Below, piece after piece: positions 6,433 to 13,773 of a stretch of 16,222 nucleotides of DNA; within the stretch, counting starts at the first letter, position 1, and every line of letters starts with the position of its first letter. Source of the stretch: an uncultured Coriobacteriales bacterium. Lineage in GTDB: Bacteria > Actinomycetota > Coriobacteriia > Coriobacteriales > Atopobiaceae. The notes under the pieces are model-generated. The model saw nothing but the letters and a program-made list of their open reading frames with translations. It did not search any database and was not told where the DNA came from. Made by a program: the position numbers and the translations under genes. The stretch is from positions 1 to 16,222 of the forward strand of contig CAMNAH010000004.1 in assembly GCA_946530775.1 (NCBI GenBank), in the 5' to 3' direction.

Positions 6433-6586
6433 TTTGCTATCTGCAGGAGAAGAGCAACCCGTCCAAAACGGTTGTCTGCTAGATTGCCACTGCGGTTTGC
6501 TCGCTGCTGCGGTGAGAGCAAATCCTTCGGAGACGCTTGATTACGAGGACTGAAGTTGGTTTGCTCCCCTGTGACGAGAGAGCAAA
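6433..6586. repeat. Palindromic repeat cluster 2: three ~27-nt units at 63/64-base period
   Basis: Units lie at 6433-6458 (26 nt, degenerate: TTTGCTA...GAGCAAC), 6496-6522 (27 nt) and 6560-6586 (27 nt); the last two keep the exact ends TTTGCTC and GAGCAAA. Only the 7-bp outer arms pair well; the 13-nt centres differ from one another and from cluster 1. Spacers are 37 and 37 nt and unrelated in sequence. Start-to-start distances of 63 and 64 mirror the 64 and 63 of cluster 1. The last unit abuts the terminator of the small membrane protein gene. Confidence 0.75.
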
Positions 6587-6595
6587 CTCAAAACA

Positions 6596-6619
6596 GAAGG
6601 CACCCCGCGGGGTGCCTTC
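6596..6619 (-). terminator. Terminator of the small membrane protein gene
   Basis: A perfect 24-nt palindrome with a 10-bp stem (GAAGGCACCC / GGGTGCCTTC) and CGCG loop, 22 bases after the stop at 6641. On the minus strand it is followed by TGTTTTGAGTTT, a moderate U-rich tract. The opposite strand lacks a T run. Confidence 0.75.
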
Positions 6620-6640
6620 GTTGCGTTCTGTCCGAGCCGC

Positions 6641-6889
6641 CTATGCGGTCGCGAGCGCCTTCTTGGTATGGGAGAGAAGCACGAGGTAGAGGATGTAGCA
6701 GGCAAGCAGCAGGGCGAGGATCGCAATGCCGCCGATGCCCGCGACGTCGGTGTCGATGAAGATCTCGAGGATCCAGCTGCCGACGATGCCCGCAATGGCC
6801 GTGATGATCAGCAGAATGACCCCGATGATCTGGAGAATGTTGGCGGTGAAGAGCTTCTTCACGCCCGCGTACGCGTTGGGAAATGTCAT
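6641..6889 (-). CDS. Small membrane protein, two predicted helices, function unknown
   Basis: 82 residues. N-terminus MTFPNAYAGVKKLFTANILQ is followed by two hydrophobic segments (about 17-39, IIGVILLIITAIAGIVGSWIL, and about 50-73, AGIGGIAILALLLACYILYLV) and a short basic tail HTKKALATA. I do not recognise a named family, though the FPNAY.GVKK.FTA.IL opening reads like a conserved start shared by small membrane proteins of gut bacteria. GGAGGG lies five bases before ATG 6889. It stands alone: its own terminator follows, and the MATE gene upstream ends 126 bases before it. GC content is typical for the genome, and the alternative frames across the same DNA lack a start with an RBS. Confidence 0.7.
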   Translation of the reverse strand: MTFPNAYAGVKKLFTANILQIIGVILLIITAIAGIVGSWILEIFIDTDVAGIGGIAILALLLACYILYLVLLSHTKKALATA

Positions 6890-7015
6890 GATGCCCTCCG
6901 TTCAAGACATCTGCACGAATAGTCGTGCCGCTTTGACACAACACTGAAATGCCCGTGACGAGCGGTTTGTCTCAATAATTGAAAATATTTATTCGCACGG
7001 TCAGATTCGCCGGGC
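6890..7015. other. Intergenic region between MATE and small membrane protein genes
   Basis: 126 bases expected to hold the small protein's promoter and the MATE gene's terminator. AT-rich at 6967-6993. TTTGTCTCAA at 6967-6976 matches one arm of the TTTTGAGACAAA hairpin family found at 9659-9706 and 15442-15485, here without its partner arm. TTGACA at 6934-6939 on the plus strand has no suitable -10. Confidence 0.4.
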
Positions 7016-8371
7016 TCAGCGGAGCCCTTCTTCGCGCCTGATGGTCGAATAGAGGAGGTAGATCGAAACCGCCATCATGACGGCCTCGGTGACGGGCTGG
7101 GCCCAGATCATGCCGCCGAATCCGAAGATGCGGTTGAGCAGGAGCAGCAGCGGCACATAGAAGACGAGCTGGCGCACCAGGGTGATGGCGAAGGCGAACT
7201 GGGGCTTTCCCATGGCCTGGAACGACATCCTGCTCATGGAGGTGGCGCCCACGAAGGGCAGGATCCACATGAGGGCGCGCAGCACCTGCGTGCCGGTGGC
7301 GATGACCTCGGGCGATTCGGTGAAGATGCCCATGAGCTGCGGTGCGAAGAGGCCGCAGACGGCCATGACCGCGAGCTCGGTGCCGCTCACCACGCCAACG
7401 CCCGCACGCAGCACGTCGAGCATGCGCTGGAAGTTCCGCGCGCCCCAGTTGTAGCCCATGATGGGCTGGGTGCCCGCGGCGAAGCCCTGGTAGATGTAGT
7501 TGCCCAGGCTGAGGATCTTCTGGGCGATGCCCATGGCGGCAACCGTGAGCTCGCCATAGCCCACGGCGAGGTTGTTGTTGACAACGTAGGCGGCCGAGGT
7601 AAGGAGCGTTTCGAGCGTGGCCGGGATGCCCACGAGGTAGATCTCGCGCAGGATCTCCGCCGTGGGGCGGATGTAGCGCGCCTCGGGCCTGAGCAGGGTG
7701 GCGCCGCGCGCATAGAAGGCGAGCGAGACGGCCATGCCGGCGGCATTTCCAAGGATCGTGGCGATGGCGGCGCCCTTGATCTGCATGCCCAGCACGAAGA
7801 TGAAGAGGGGGTCGAGGATGATGTTGGCGACGGTTCCCACTACCATGCCGGCCACGGATTGCCTGACCGAGCCCTCGCTGCGCAGGAGCTGGCCGAAGGT
7901 GTAGTTGCCCATGGTGAAGAGGCTGCCGAGCAGCAGCACGCGCACGTAGTCCTGCGTATAGGCGAAGGTGTTGTCCTTGGCTCCAAGGCCGGCGACGATT
8001 GCGGGAAGCAGGGCCAGCCCCACCGCTGCGACGATGACGCTGTTGGCAACCGTGAGCACGAATCCCGTCGTGAGCGTATGGTTGGCCTTCGCGGTGTCGC
8101 CCGCGCCCAGGCTGCGCGCGATGAGCGACGAGGCGCCCGTGCCGATCATGTTCGAGAGCGCGATGGTGACCATCATCACGGGATAGGCGAGATTGACGGC
8201 CGCCAGCTGGTAATCGTCATGGAGCAGGCCGATGAAGTAGGTGTCGACCAGGTTGTAGAGCACCATGATGCACATGCCCGCGATAAGCGGCACCCCGAGC
8301 TTGACCACGGCCTTTGCAGGCTGCTCCTCGCTCAGGGTATAGATGCGCTTGTCGTCGACCTTCGGTTGCAT
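7016..8371 (-). CDS. MATE family efflux transporter
   Basis: 451 residues and about twelve hydrophobic segments in two similar halves, the normal MATE size. The N-terminal block KLGVPLIAGMCIMVLYNLVDTYFIG, then AAVNLAYPVMMVTIALSNMIGTGASSLIARSLGAGD, and in the second half GYGELTVAAMGIAQKILSLGNYIYQGFAAGTQPIMGYNWGAR are family hallmarks. MATE proteins export cationic drugs or metabolites by Na+ or H+ antiport across the inner membrane; the substrate is not readable. ATG 8371 lies 21 bases after the phosphatase stop. The AGGAG at 8385-8389 is rather far (13 bases) from the ATG, so initiation may be weak or coupled. Probably in an operon with the upstream phosphatase. No convincing terminator follows in 6890-7015. 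Confidence 0.93.
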   Translation of the reverse strand: MQPKVDDKRIYTLSEEQPAKAVVKLGVPLIAGMCIMVLYNLVDTYFIGLLHDDYQLAAVNLAYPVMMVTIALSNMIGTGASSLIARSLGAGDTAKANHTLTTGFVLTVANSVIVAAVGLALLPAIVAGLGAKDNTFAYTQDYVRVLLLGSLFTMGNYTFGQLLRSEGSVRQSVAGMVVGTVANIILDPLFIFVLGMQIKGAAIATILGNAAGMAVSLAFYARGATLLRPEARYIRPTAEILREIYLVGIPATLETLLTSAAYVVNNNLAVGYGELTVAAMGIAQKILSLGNYIYQGFAAGTQPIMGYNWGARNFQRMLDVLRAGVGVVSGTELAVMAVCGLFAPQLMGIFTESPEVIATGTQVLRALMWILPFVGATSMSRMSFQAMGKPQFAFAITLVRQLVFYVPLLLLLNRIFGFGGMIWAQPVTEAVMMAVSIYLLYSTIRREEGLR

Positions 8372-8392
8372 GGGAGGTATTGTACTCCTGCG

Positions 8393-9604
8393 CTAGGCCG
8401 CCTCCCGCAGCTCCTGCGCTTCTCCATCGATAAGAATTGCAACCAGCGCATCGATCTGCTCGTCGGTCATGCCGCCTTTGCGCAGGTAGGCGCGGGCGGG
8501 CTCGTAGTAGTCGACCCGCGTGAGGTCGGCATCGGACTCGAGGTCGGCGATGTAGCACAGCATGTCGCGCAGCATGAGGTCTGCCACGGCATAGTATTGC
8601 TCGGGGTGGCTCTCGCGGGTGATGCCGTAGTAGTTCTCGTAAGTTGCCATGTAGTCGTCGAGGATCTCCTCGTACGATGCTCCGGCGAGCGCCTCGAGCA
8701 GCATGCAGACGAACCCGGTCCGGTCCTTGCCCTCGATGCAGTGGATGAGGTAGGGCCCCTCGTGCTGCTCGAGCTCGATGAAGCCTTGGGCGAGCCCCTC
8801 GGCGTACTCCGGCGCCGCGTAGTTCGAGCCGAGGTTGAGACCGAGCACGTTGCCCTCCTCGTCGAGGAGGTTGAAATGGGTGTTGTCCGTTCCCTTCGCC
8901 TCGGCTTCGACGGCGAACGCCTGGATCTCCTCCTCGGAGTCGGAGAGATCGAGTATGAAGCGCACGCCCGCGTTTTGGGCGAGCCCGTTCACGTAGCTCG
9001 CACGGTTGAACTCGTCGTCGATGGGGGAGGCGCTCCGATAGAAGGCCCCGTCGGCAAGGGAGCCTCCCGAGAGCGCTCGGAAGTTGGCGAACTGCTCATC
9101 GGAGGTGAAGCCCGCACGATCGTTTCCGTATGAGAGGTTGTATGTCTCCTGCACGGTGGTAAAGGCGTCCTTCTCCTCGAGCACGACGGTCGCGGTATCC
9201 CCCTCGACGAGATGCGCTACCTGCCACAGGGAGTCGCCGCTGTTGATCTTCGCTGCGATATGCGGGTATCCGGGATATCCCACCAGCAGCGGATCCCCTC
9301 TCAGCGTGTAGTAGCCGTTGTAGTAGGGGATGTACTCGAGCTTGTACCCGTTGGAGAAGTAGATGCTCACGCAATCGCCGAACGAGAAGCCGAGGTCGTT
9401 GAAATCGTCGATCGTGATGTCGAGGTAGACGCCGCCGAAATCGGTGTCCTCGATAACCGGGCAGTCCTCGAGAGCGGGCGTCGTGGCGGAATCGGGTGCC
9501 GGGCTGGGCTGTGGCTCGGGCTGGGGCGCGGCGCATCCAACCAACCCGAGTACAAGGCTCAGGGAGAAGAGAAGTGCGAGGATGCGGTTCCAGACAGAGC
9601 TCAT
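8393..9604 (-). CDS. Lipoprotein tyrosine-protein phosphatase (DSP-PTP superfamily)
   Basis: 403 residues. Signal peptide with lipobox: MSSVWNRILALLFSLSLVLGLVGC, lipid-attached C24, followed by a Pro-rich linker (PQPEPQPSPAPDSATTP), so the protein is predicted to be anchored outside the cytoplasmic membrane. The C-terminal ~220 residues are a Y_phosphatase3-type domain (PF13350-like): FYRSASPID, RFILDLSDSEEE, and the P-loop HC289IEGKDR295TG (C-x5-R). An extra domain at about 55-165 (ITIDDFNDLGFSFGDCVSIYFSNGYKLEYIPYYNGYY...PGYP) looks like a small beta-barrel, comparable by eye to the C-terminal barrel of SAM hydroxide adenosyltransferases; that is inference. Start ATG 9604 gives a proper signal peptide; a GTG at 9643 is less likely. 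Followed 21 bases later by MATE. Confidence 0.85.
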   Translation of the reverse strand: MSSVWNRILALLFSLSLVLGLVGCAAPQPEPQPSPAPDSATTPALEDCPVIEDTDFGGVYLDITIDDFNDLGFSFGDCVSIYFSNGYKLEYIPYYNGYYTLRGDPLLVGYPGYPHIAAKINSGDSLWQVAHLVEGDTATVVLEEKDAFTTVQETYNLSYGNDRAGFTSDEQFANFRALSGGSLADGAFYRSASPIDDEFNRASYVNGLAQNAGVRFILDLSDSEEEIQAFAVEAEAKGTDNTHFNLLDEEGNVLGLNLGSNYAAPEYAEGLAQGFIELEQHEGPYLIHCIEGKDRTGFVCMLLEALAGASYEEILDDYMATYENYYGITRESHPEQYYAVADLMLRDMLCYIADLESDADLTRVDYYEPARAYLRKGGMTDEQIDALVAILIDGEAQELREAA

Positions 9605-9658
9605 GTTGGTGTCTTTCGAGGATGAACGCCTGCTATATCGCACATTACAGCACCATCC

Positions 9659-9706
9659 TCAGCCTTTTGAGACAAATCATTCCGAGAATTTGTCTCAAAA
9701 GGCTGA
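9659..9706. repeat. Perfect 19-bp inverted repeat (TTTTGAGACAAAT family)
   Basis: Left arm 9659-9677 and right arm 9688-9706 are exact reverse complements over 19 bp, centred on a 10-nt loop; the arm core is CCTTTTGAGACAAAT. It lies between the PARG stop and the phosphatase start. No T tract follows on either strand, so it is not a standard terminator, although it may still stop or stabilise the PARG transcript. A related copy is at 15442-15485. Confidence 0.85.
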
Positions 9707-9746
9707 TAGGGAGGTCGAGAGGTTAGATTTCGGTACGGGACAGGTC

Positions 9747-10649
9747 TTAGAGGTACTTCCGCCAGTCGTCCTCATCCTCATCGTCCTCGACCTTGGCCTC
9801 GGCACGGGGCTTCTCGACAGGCTTGGTATACGGCTCGTCGTTGACCTGGGGGAACTTGGCGAAGGCATGCTGGAACTTCGCGAGGTTCTCGTCGAAGCGC
9901 GCACGGGGGATGGCGAAGGTGATCTGCTCGGCCACGTGCGTGCCGGTTGCCAGCTCCTCGAGGAACAGGCGCGCCACCACGCTGGCATCCCAACCGAACA
10001 CGCCGCAGCCGAAGGCGCCGAGCACGAGCTTCTTGTGGCCCAGCTCGTCGGCGATGGCCATCACGAAGTGAATGCGCTTGCGCATGGCGGCGAGCAGCGC
10101 GGACTCGCTTACGTTGTATTCCTCGCGGGCGCGCTTGGCGAACGGCGCCGCCACCACGATGACGTCGGCGTAGCTGTGGTAGCCGTCGCGCTCGAAGCGC
10201 ACCTTGGGCACCACGAGGCCGCGGTTGCGGTAGAGCTCGCAGTTGATGTTGCGGCGGCGGTTCTCCATATACCAGGGGCGCTGCTCGCGCAGCACGTTGA
10301 AGAGCGTGGACTCGGAGCAGATGGCCTCCTCCTGCGCCCAGGCGCCGCGCTCGTAGCCGCCGCCGGGGTTGATGAACGACGCGAAGTCGAGCAACGCCAT
10401 GTCGCAGGCGCTGCCCAGACCGCGGCCCTGCTCGAGCACGGCGGAGGCGGAATCCTGGTCGACCACCTTAACGGTGGGCATGCAGCCCTGGGCGGAGACC
10501 TCGGGCGATCCGTCATACACCTTGAGCTCGGCGAGCGAGCGGGCGATATCTGCCGAGAAGCGTTCGTCCATCTCGGCGATGTGTGCACGCGCCGCCTCGG
10601 CGCGCCCGTTCTTGCGGTCGTTTCCCCTGCGGGTGTCGTTTGCTGCCAT
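9747..10649 (-). CDS. Microbial-type poly(ADP-ribose) glycohydrolase (TIGR02452 / DUF2263)
   Basis: 300 residues. The PARG signature is intact: N94-P-G-G-G (96-98) then Q106-E107-E108 in INPGGGYERGAWAQEEAICSES, with E107/E108 as the catalytic glutamates of this macrodomain-like family; LVLGAFGCGVFGWD near 225 is the second diagnostic loop. The enzyme would remove ADP-ribose polymers or ADP-ribose units in the cytoplasm. The family's known relatives act on poly-ADP-ribose; the natural target in this bacterium is unknown. The C-terminus ends in an acidic DDEDEDDWRKYL tail. ATG 10649 has GGAGGAG five bases upstream, and the HEPN-fragment stop lies only 12 bases before the start, so they share a transcript. 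Because that upstream gene is a fusion scar, PARG may now be driven by another gene's promoter. Confidence 0.88.
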   Translation of the reverse strand: MAANDTRRGNDRKNGRAEAARAHIAEMDERFSADIARSLAELKVYDGSPEVSAQGCMPTVKVVDQDSASAVLEQGRGLGSACDMALLDFASFINPGGGYERGAWAQEEAICSESTLFNVLREQRPWYMENRRRNINCELYRNRGLVVPKVRFERDGYHSYADVIVVAAPFAKRAREEYNVSESALLAAMRKRIHFVMAIADELGHKKLVLGAFGCGVFGWDASVVARLFLEELATGTHVAEQITFAIPRARFDENLAKFQHAFAKFPQVNDEPYTKPVEKPRAEAKVEDDEDEDDWRKYL

Positions 10650-10661
10650 CTTGCTCCTCCG

Positions 10662-11009
10662 CTACTTCTTCGGTGCGAAGCGCTGCGGGCGCAGCGTCTT
10701 CGCCTGGGCGACGATCTCCTCGTTGGTAACAAGGACGATCGGCTTGGTTTCGTCCAGGCAGCCGATGACCTTGTCGTAGCTCACGATAAAGTATTTTACC
10801 GCTTGGCTGATCATCTCCATGCGCGCGCTCACATCGGATTCCTCGCGCACGCCCACGAAACCGTCGGACTCATCGGACGCGTGGTTGGTGGCGTTGCGGA
10901 CATCGCCCAGGTGGTAGTAGGCATAGAGCAGGTCGTTCAGGGCATCGCGATCGGTGCAGCGGGTGAACGCCTGCATGACCTCGTCGTCGACGGTATCCAA
11001 ATCGGCCAT
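10662..11009 (-). pseudogene. C-terminal fragment of a HEPN-motif protein (CARF/Csx-like candidate)
   Basis: An open frame of 115 residues from ATG 11009, but the same frame stays coding-like about ten codons further upstream (LHQKQYTKLR) and then stops resembling protein at about 11040, where a MATE-like N-terminus in another frame begins. So this is probably the 3' end of a larger gene. It carries R38-N-A-T-N-H43 in LLYAYYHLGDVRNATNHAS, the R-x4-H pattern of HEPN ribonucleases, inside a helical context like that in C-terminal HEPN domains of CARF-type CRISPR accessory proteins; the family call is inference. ATG 11009 has no clear RBS. If translated, the HEPN active-site motif would survive without its sensor domain. 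Coupled 12 bases to PARG. Confidence 0.55.
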
Positions 11010-11040
11010 GCGCAGCTTGGTGTACTGCTTCTGGTGAAGG

Positions 11041-11169
11041 GTAGAGCGCCTGCATGAGCATGGCGACCACGGACGGCACCGCCATGATGCGCATCAGCTT
11101 TTTGACAGGTTCTGATCCGAGCCGTTCGCGTGCGGCAGCGCCTTGGGACGTGAGGGATTTGAGGTTCAT
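11041..11169 (-). pseudogene. Truncated 5' end of a MATE-family transporter gene
   Basis: From ATG 11169 (GGAG nine bases upstream) the frame reads MNLKSLTSQGAAARERL followed by GSEPVKKLMRIMAVPSVVAM and LMQALY, the cytosolic start and first membrane helix of a MATE transporter (compare the intact copy at 7016-8371: KAVVKLGVPLIAGMCIMVLYNLVD). Straight after ALY, where NIVD/NLVD is expected, similarity ends and the frame becomes an Arg/His/Pro-rich shadow of the HEPN frame. The remaining ~400 residues are gone. The junction is within a few bases of 11040. The gene's own promoter (a candidate -10 TAGAAT near 11210 on the minus strand) would now feed the HEPN fragment and PARG. Confidence 0.6.
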
Positions 11170-11254
11170 GCGGTCGTGCTCCAACTGAACGATGGTCTAA
11201 CAGCACTATTCTACTGCGCTGTCCCAGACGCGCCGATTTGCAAACGATGTGCGC

Positions 11255-13600
11255 TTAGTCGGCCCAGTCATCGGGTGACTCGGGGGGCACGCCCACCTCG
11301 AGCGAGAGGATCGTGATGTCATCCGACTGCTCCGCCTCGCCGGCATAGCGCTTCACATCGCGCCAGACGCAGCCCACGAGCCCATGGGGGTGGCGCTCGG
11401 TGAGGCTGTTCAGCAGGGTCTCGAGCTGCGGCTCCCCATAGAGCTGGCCGTCCACGTCCATCGCCTCGGTCACGCCGTCGGAGTAGATCACGAACGTGTC
11501 GCCCGGCTTGCACTCGAGCGAGTGCGCCTTGTAGGGCAGGCCGTCGAAGGAGCCTAGGGGGATGCCCGACTTCTTGCGGAGCCACTGCCAGGAGCCGTCC
11601 TCTCCCGAGCGCAGCATGGGCGGGTTGTGGCCGGCGTTGACGTAATCCACGTGGCCGGTTGCGTAGTCGAGCACGCCGATCCAGGCGGTCACGAACATGT
11701 TGGCGTCGTTGCCCACGCAGAGCTGGTGGTTGGCGCTCTCGATGGCGGCGCCCAGCTCCATGCCGCTCTCCATGGCATCGTGGATGAGGGCCTTGGCCTT
11801 CATCATGAAGAGCGATGCCGGCACGCCCTTGCCCGAGACGTCCGCCACGAGGAACCCGAGCTTGCCCTGCTCAGGCGTGGCATCGTCGCCTAGGAGGAAG
11901 AAGTCGTAGAAGTCGCCGCCCACCTCGCGCGCGGGGTCCATGGACGCGAAGACATCGAAGTGCGGGATGTTGGGGAAGGGAGGGAAGGTGCGCGGCAGCG
12001 CGGACTCCTGGATGGACTTGGCTGCTGCGAGCTCGGAGTCCATGCGCGTCTCGGCTTCGGCGATCCAGCCCTTCAGCGCGTTGACGGTGGTGTTGATGCC
12101 CGTTGCTAGCGAGTTGAACTCGATCGTATCGCTATGCTCGACGGTTGCATCGAGGTTGCCGGCGGTGATGCTTTCGAGTACGTTGTTGGTCTCGTCGATG
12201 CGCTTGGCGACAACCTGGTCGAGCAGGCGCGAGACGATGAAGAACACCGAGAGCAGCAGCACGGCCGACGAGAGGAGCGAGCTGCCCACGGCTGCCAGGC
12301 GGTCGGCGAACACCATGCTTGCCGGCACCATGATCACCACGAGAAAACCGCTTTGCTGCACGGCGGTGAGAAAGCCGATCTCGGTGTGGAGCAGCTTGTC
12401 CGCCTCGTTGGCGGGAATGAGCGACGTGATGTTGTAGCTGTACATGGTGCGCTGCGTCTGATTGGTCTCGACGCTTTGCTTGATGGCCCAGATGACCTCT
12501 TCATCGAAGCAGTCCTGGATGGTGGGGAAGTTCGCAGAGAAGGGCGTATCCGAGATGAGCAGGGTGCCGGCCTCGGTGAAGATTGCAACGATGCCGTCGT
12601 TCTCTTCGGAATAACCCACGAGCAGGTCTCTGAACGAGAGCGCATCGACAAGCCCGGAGAGCTGCTCGTCTGAGAGGGACAAGAGGTCGAAGCCGATCTC
12701 GTTGAAGAAATCGACGAAGCTCATGATGCGGGCATCGGAGCTCTCGAGCTGGTTGATCAGGTATGCGCACTCGTTGCGCATGTTCTTCTCTGCGGTTCTG
12801 AGCTCGGTCTCGGTGACGGCGACGTAGCTGATGGCGGCCGTGATCATGAATGCCACGGCAACGACCACGCCGAGCCAGGAACGGAACAGGGTCCTGAGGC
12901 GCATGATGCCCTCGAGCCTCTTTGCCTCTTCGATGATGAAGAACGAGATGATGCTCGCCACCGCCATGAGGGCCGCGTCGGTCCATGCCTGAAGGCCGAT
13001 ATTGCCCAGACGCATCACCGAGCGCAGGGTCACGCTCTCCACGGCGTTCATTATCTCGTCGTGGGTGACGCCTCCGGTGCTTGCGCCCATAAGGTTGGTG
13101 AGAATGGAGAAGAACACGTTGGTCATGAAGGCGAGGCTGAAAAGCCACGAGACGACAACGCATATGATGACGATCCTGATGACGCTCTTTTTGCGGCTGG
13201 GTTCGTTGCGCAGGGCGAGCGCGAACAGGATTCCTATGAGCAGCCCCGTAAGCGGCATGGCAAGCAGCGTGATGAACGGCGTGATGAAGGCGATCTCGTA
13301 GTATCCGAGGGGCATGAGCAAGGCGTGCGCGTAGAGCACGCCGCCGCCGACCAGGCCTATTGCGAAGCCGCCGAGAGGTCCGAGCATGAGTGCGGCAAGC
13401 GTGATGGGTATGAGCATGACCACCGCATAGGCGGAGAACTCGCCACGCGTTCCGAGTCCCAAAAAGCCCAGCTGCGTGAAGGCGAGCGAGACGCAGGCAA
13501 CGCACAGGACGGCGCCGACCATCCAGCGCCTCGCGCGGGCGAACTCAGCGAGCAATCCCCACCACCGAAGAACGGGCTTCTTATCTTTGCGTCGTGCCAT
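11255..13600 (-). CDS. Membrane-bound PP2C (SpoIIE/RsbU-type) serine phosphatase with sensor domain and HAMP
   Basis: 781 residues. The N-terminal ~230 residues hold about six membrane helices, with small Gly/Ala-rich segments (LIPITLAALMLGPLGGFAIGLVGGG) reminiscent of ECF-type substrate-binding membrane domains. A helix near 245-270 leads into an extracytoplasmic sensor region (about 270-440), then a helix (AVLLLSVFFIVS) and a HAMP segment (DQVVAKRIDETNNVLESITAGNLDATV). The C-terminal PP2C domain (about 545-770) has SMDPAREVGGDFYDFF, LVADVSGKGVPASLFM, NAGHNPP, IYSDGVTEAMD and QSDDITIL, with the metal-binding aspartates present. Such proteins dephosphorylate anti-sigma antagonists in response to signals; no partner genes are adjacent. 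Start ATG 13600 has GAAGGGG six bases upstream; a 45-residue longer frame is unlikely. Divergent from the PAS-CPBP gene. Confidence 0.9.
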   Translation of the reverse strand: MARRKDKKPVLRWWGLLAEFARARRWMVGAVLCVACVSLAFTQLGFLGLGTRGEFSAYAVVMLIPITLAALMLGPLGGFAIGLVGGGVLYAHALLMPLGYYEIAFITPFITLLAMPLTGLLIGILFALALRNEPSRKKSVIRIVIICVVVSWLFSLAFMTNVFFSILTNLMGASTGGVTHDEIMNAVESVTLRSVMRLGNIGLQAWTDAALMAVASIISFFIIEEAKRLEGIMRLRTLFRSWLGVVVAVAFMITAAISYVAVTETELRTAEKNMRNECAYLINQLESSDARIMSFVDFFNEIGFDLLSLSDEQLSGLVDALSFRDLLVGYSEENDGIVAIFTEAGTLLISDTPFSANFPTIQDCFDEEVIWAIKQSVETNQTQRTMYSYNITSLIPANEADKLLHTEIGFLTAVQQSGFLVVIMVPASMVFADRLAAVGSSLLSSAVLLLSVFFIVSRLLDQVVAKRIDETNNVLESITAGNLDATVEHSDTIEFNSLATGINTTVNALKGWIAEAETRMDSELAAAKSIQESALPRTFPPFPNIPHFDVFASMDPAREVGGDFYDFFLLGDDATPEQGKLGFLVADVSGKGVPASLFMMKAKALIHDAMESGMELGAAIESANHQLCVGNDANMFVTAWIGVLDYATGHVDYVNAGHNPPMLRSGEDGSWQWLRKKSGIPLGSFDGLPYKAHSLECKPGDTFVIYSDGVTEAMDVDGQLYGEPQLETLLNSLTERHPHGLVGCVWRDVKRYAGEAEQSDDITILSLEVGVPPESPDDWAD

Positions 13601-13707
13601 CGAGAACCCCTTCGCTGCACGTATGCACAAAAAAGAACCATATTCCATCTTAGTTGATTGCACCCGCGCAGAAGCTTTCGGCCGTTCGCCTGCCCGTGAA
13701 TAAGATG

Positions 13708-13732
13708 CACCGCCTCCGCGCGGTGGTATGCT
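13708..13732 (+). promoter_or_regulatory. Candidate promoter/operator for the PAS-CPBP gene
   Basis: A 6-bp inverted repeat CACCGC (13708-13713) / GCGGTG (13720-13725) ends just before TATGCT at 13727-13732, a plausible -10 box 42 bases before the ATG at 13774. The palindrome would cover the -35/spacer region, the place for an operator. No clear -35 is visible. Confidence 0.3.
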
Positions 13733-13773
13733 CATGTTGAATACACCGCATATCGTTAAAAGAGGTGCAGTGC

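Noticed and set aside
5049..6586. A CRISPR array
   Set aside because: Period and sizes fit, but the repeat centres differ between units, the repeats are full palindromes, only three units sit on each side of a gene, and no cas gene is visible. Kept as a palindromic repeat array.
6934..6939. TTGACA as a plus-strand -35 box
   Set aside because: No acceptable -10 lies 16-18 bases downstream, and no plus-strand gene follows.
7859..9133. Long plus-strand open frame opposite MATE and the phosphatase
   Set aside because: No recognisable motif, crosses two real genes with clear domains, and lacks a start with an RBS.
9444..11057. Long open frame on the plus strand opposite the phosphatase, PARG and HEPN genes
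   Set aside because: It is rich in Ala/Arg/His/Leu/Val-type runs without domains or an RBS and mirrors the GC-rich third positions of the real minus-strand genes.
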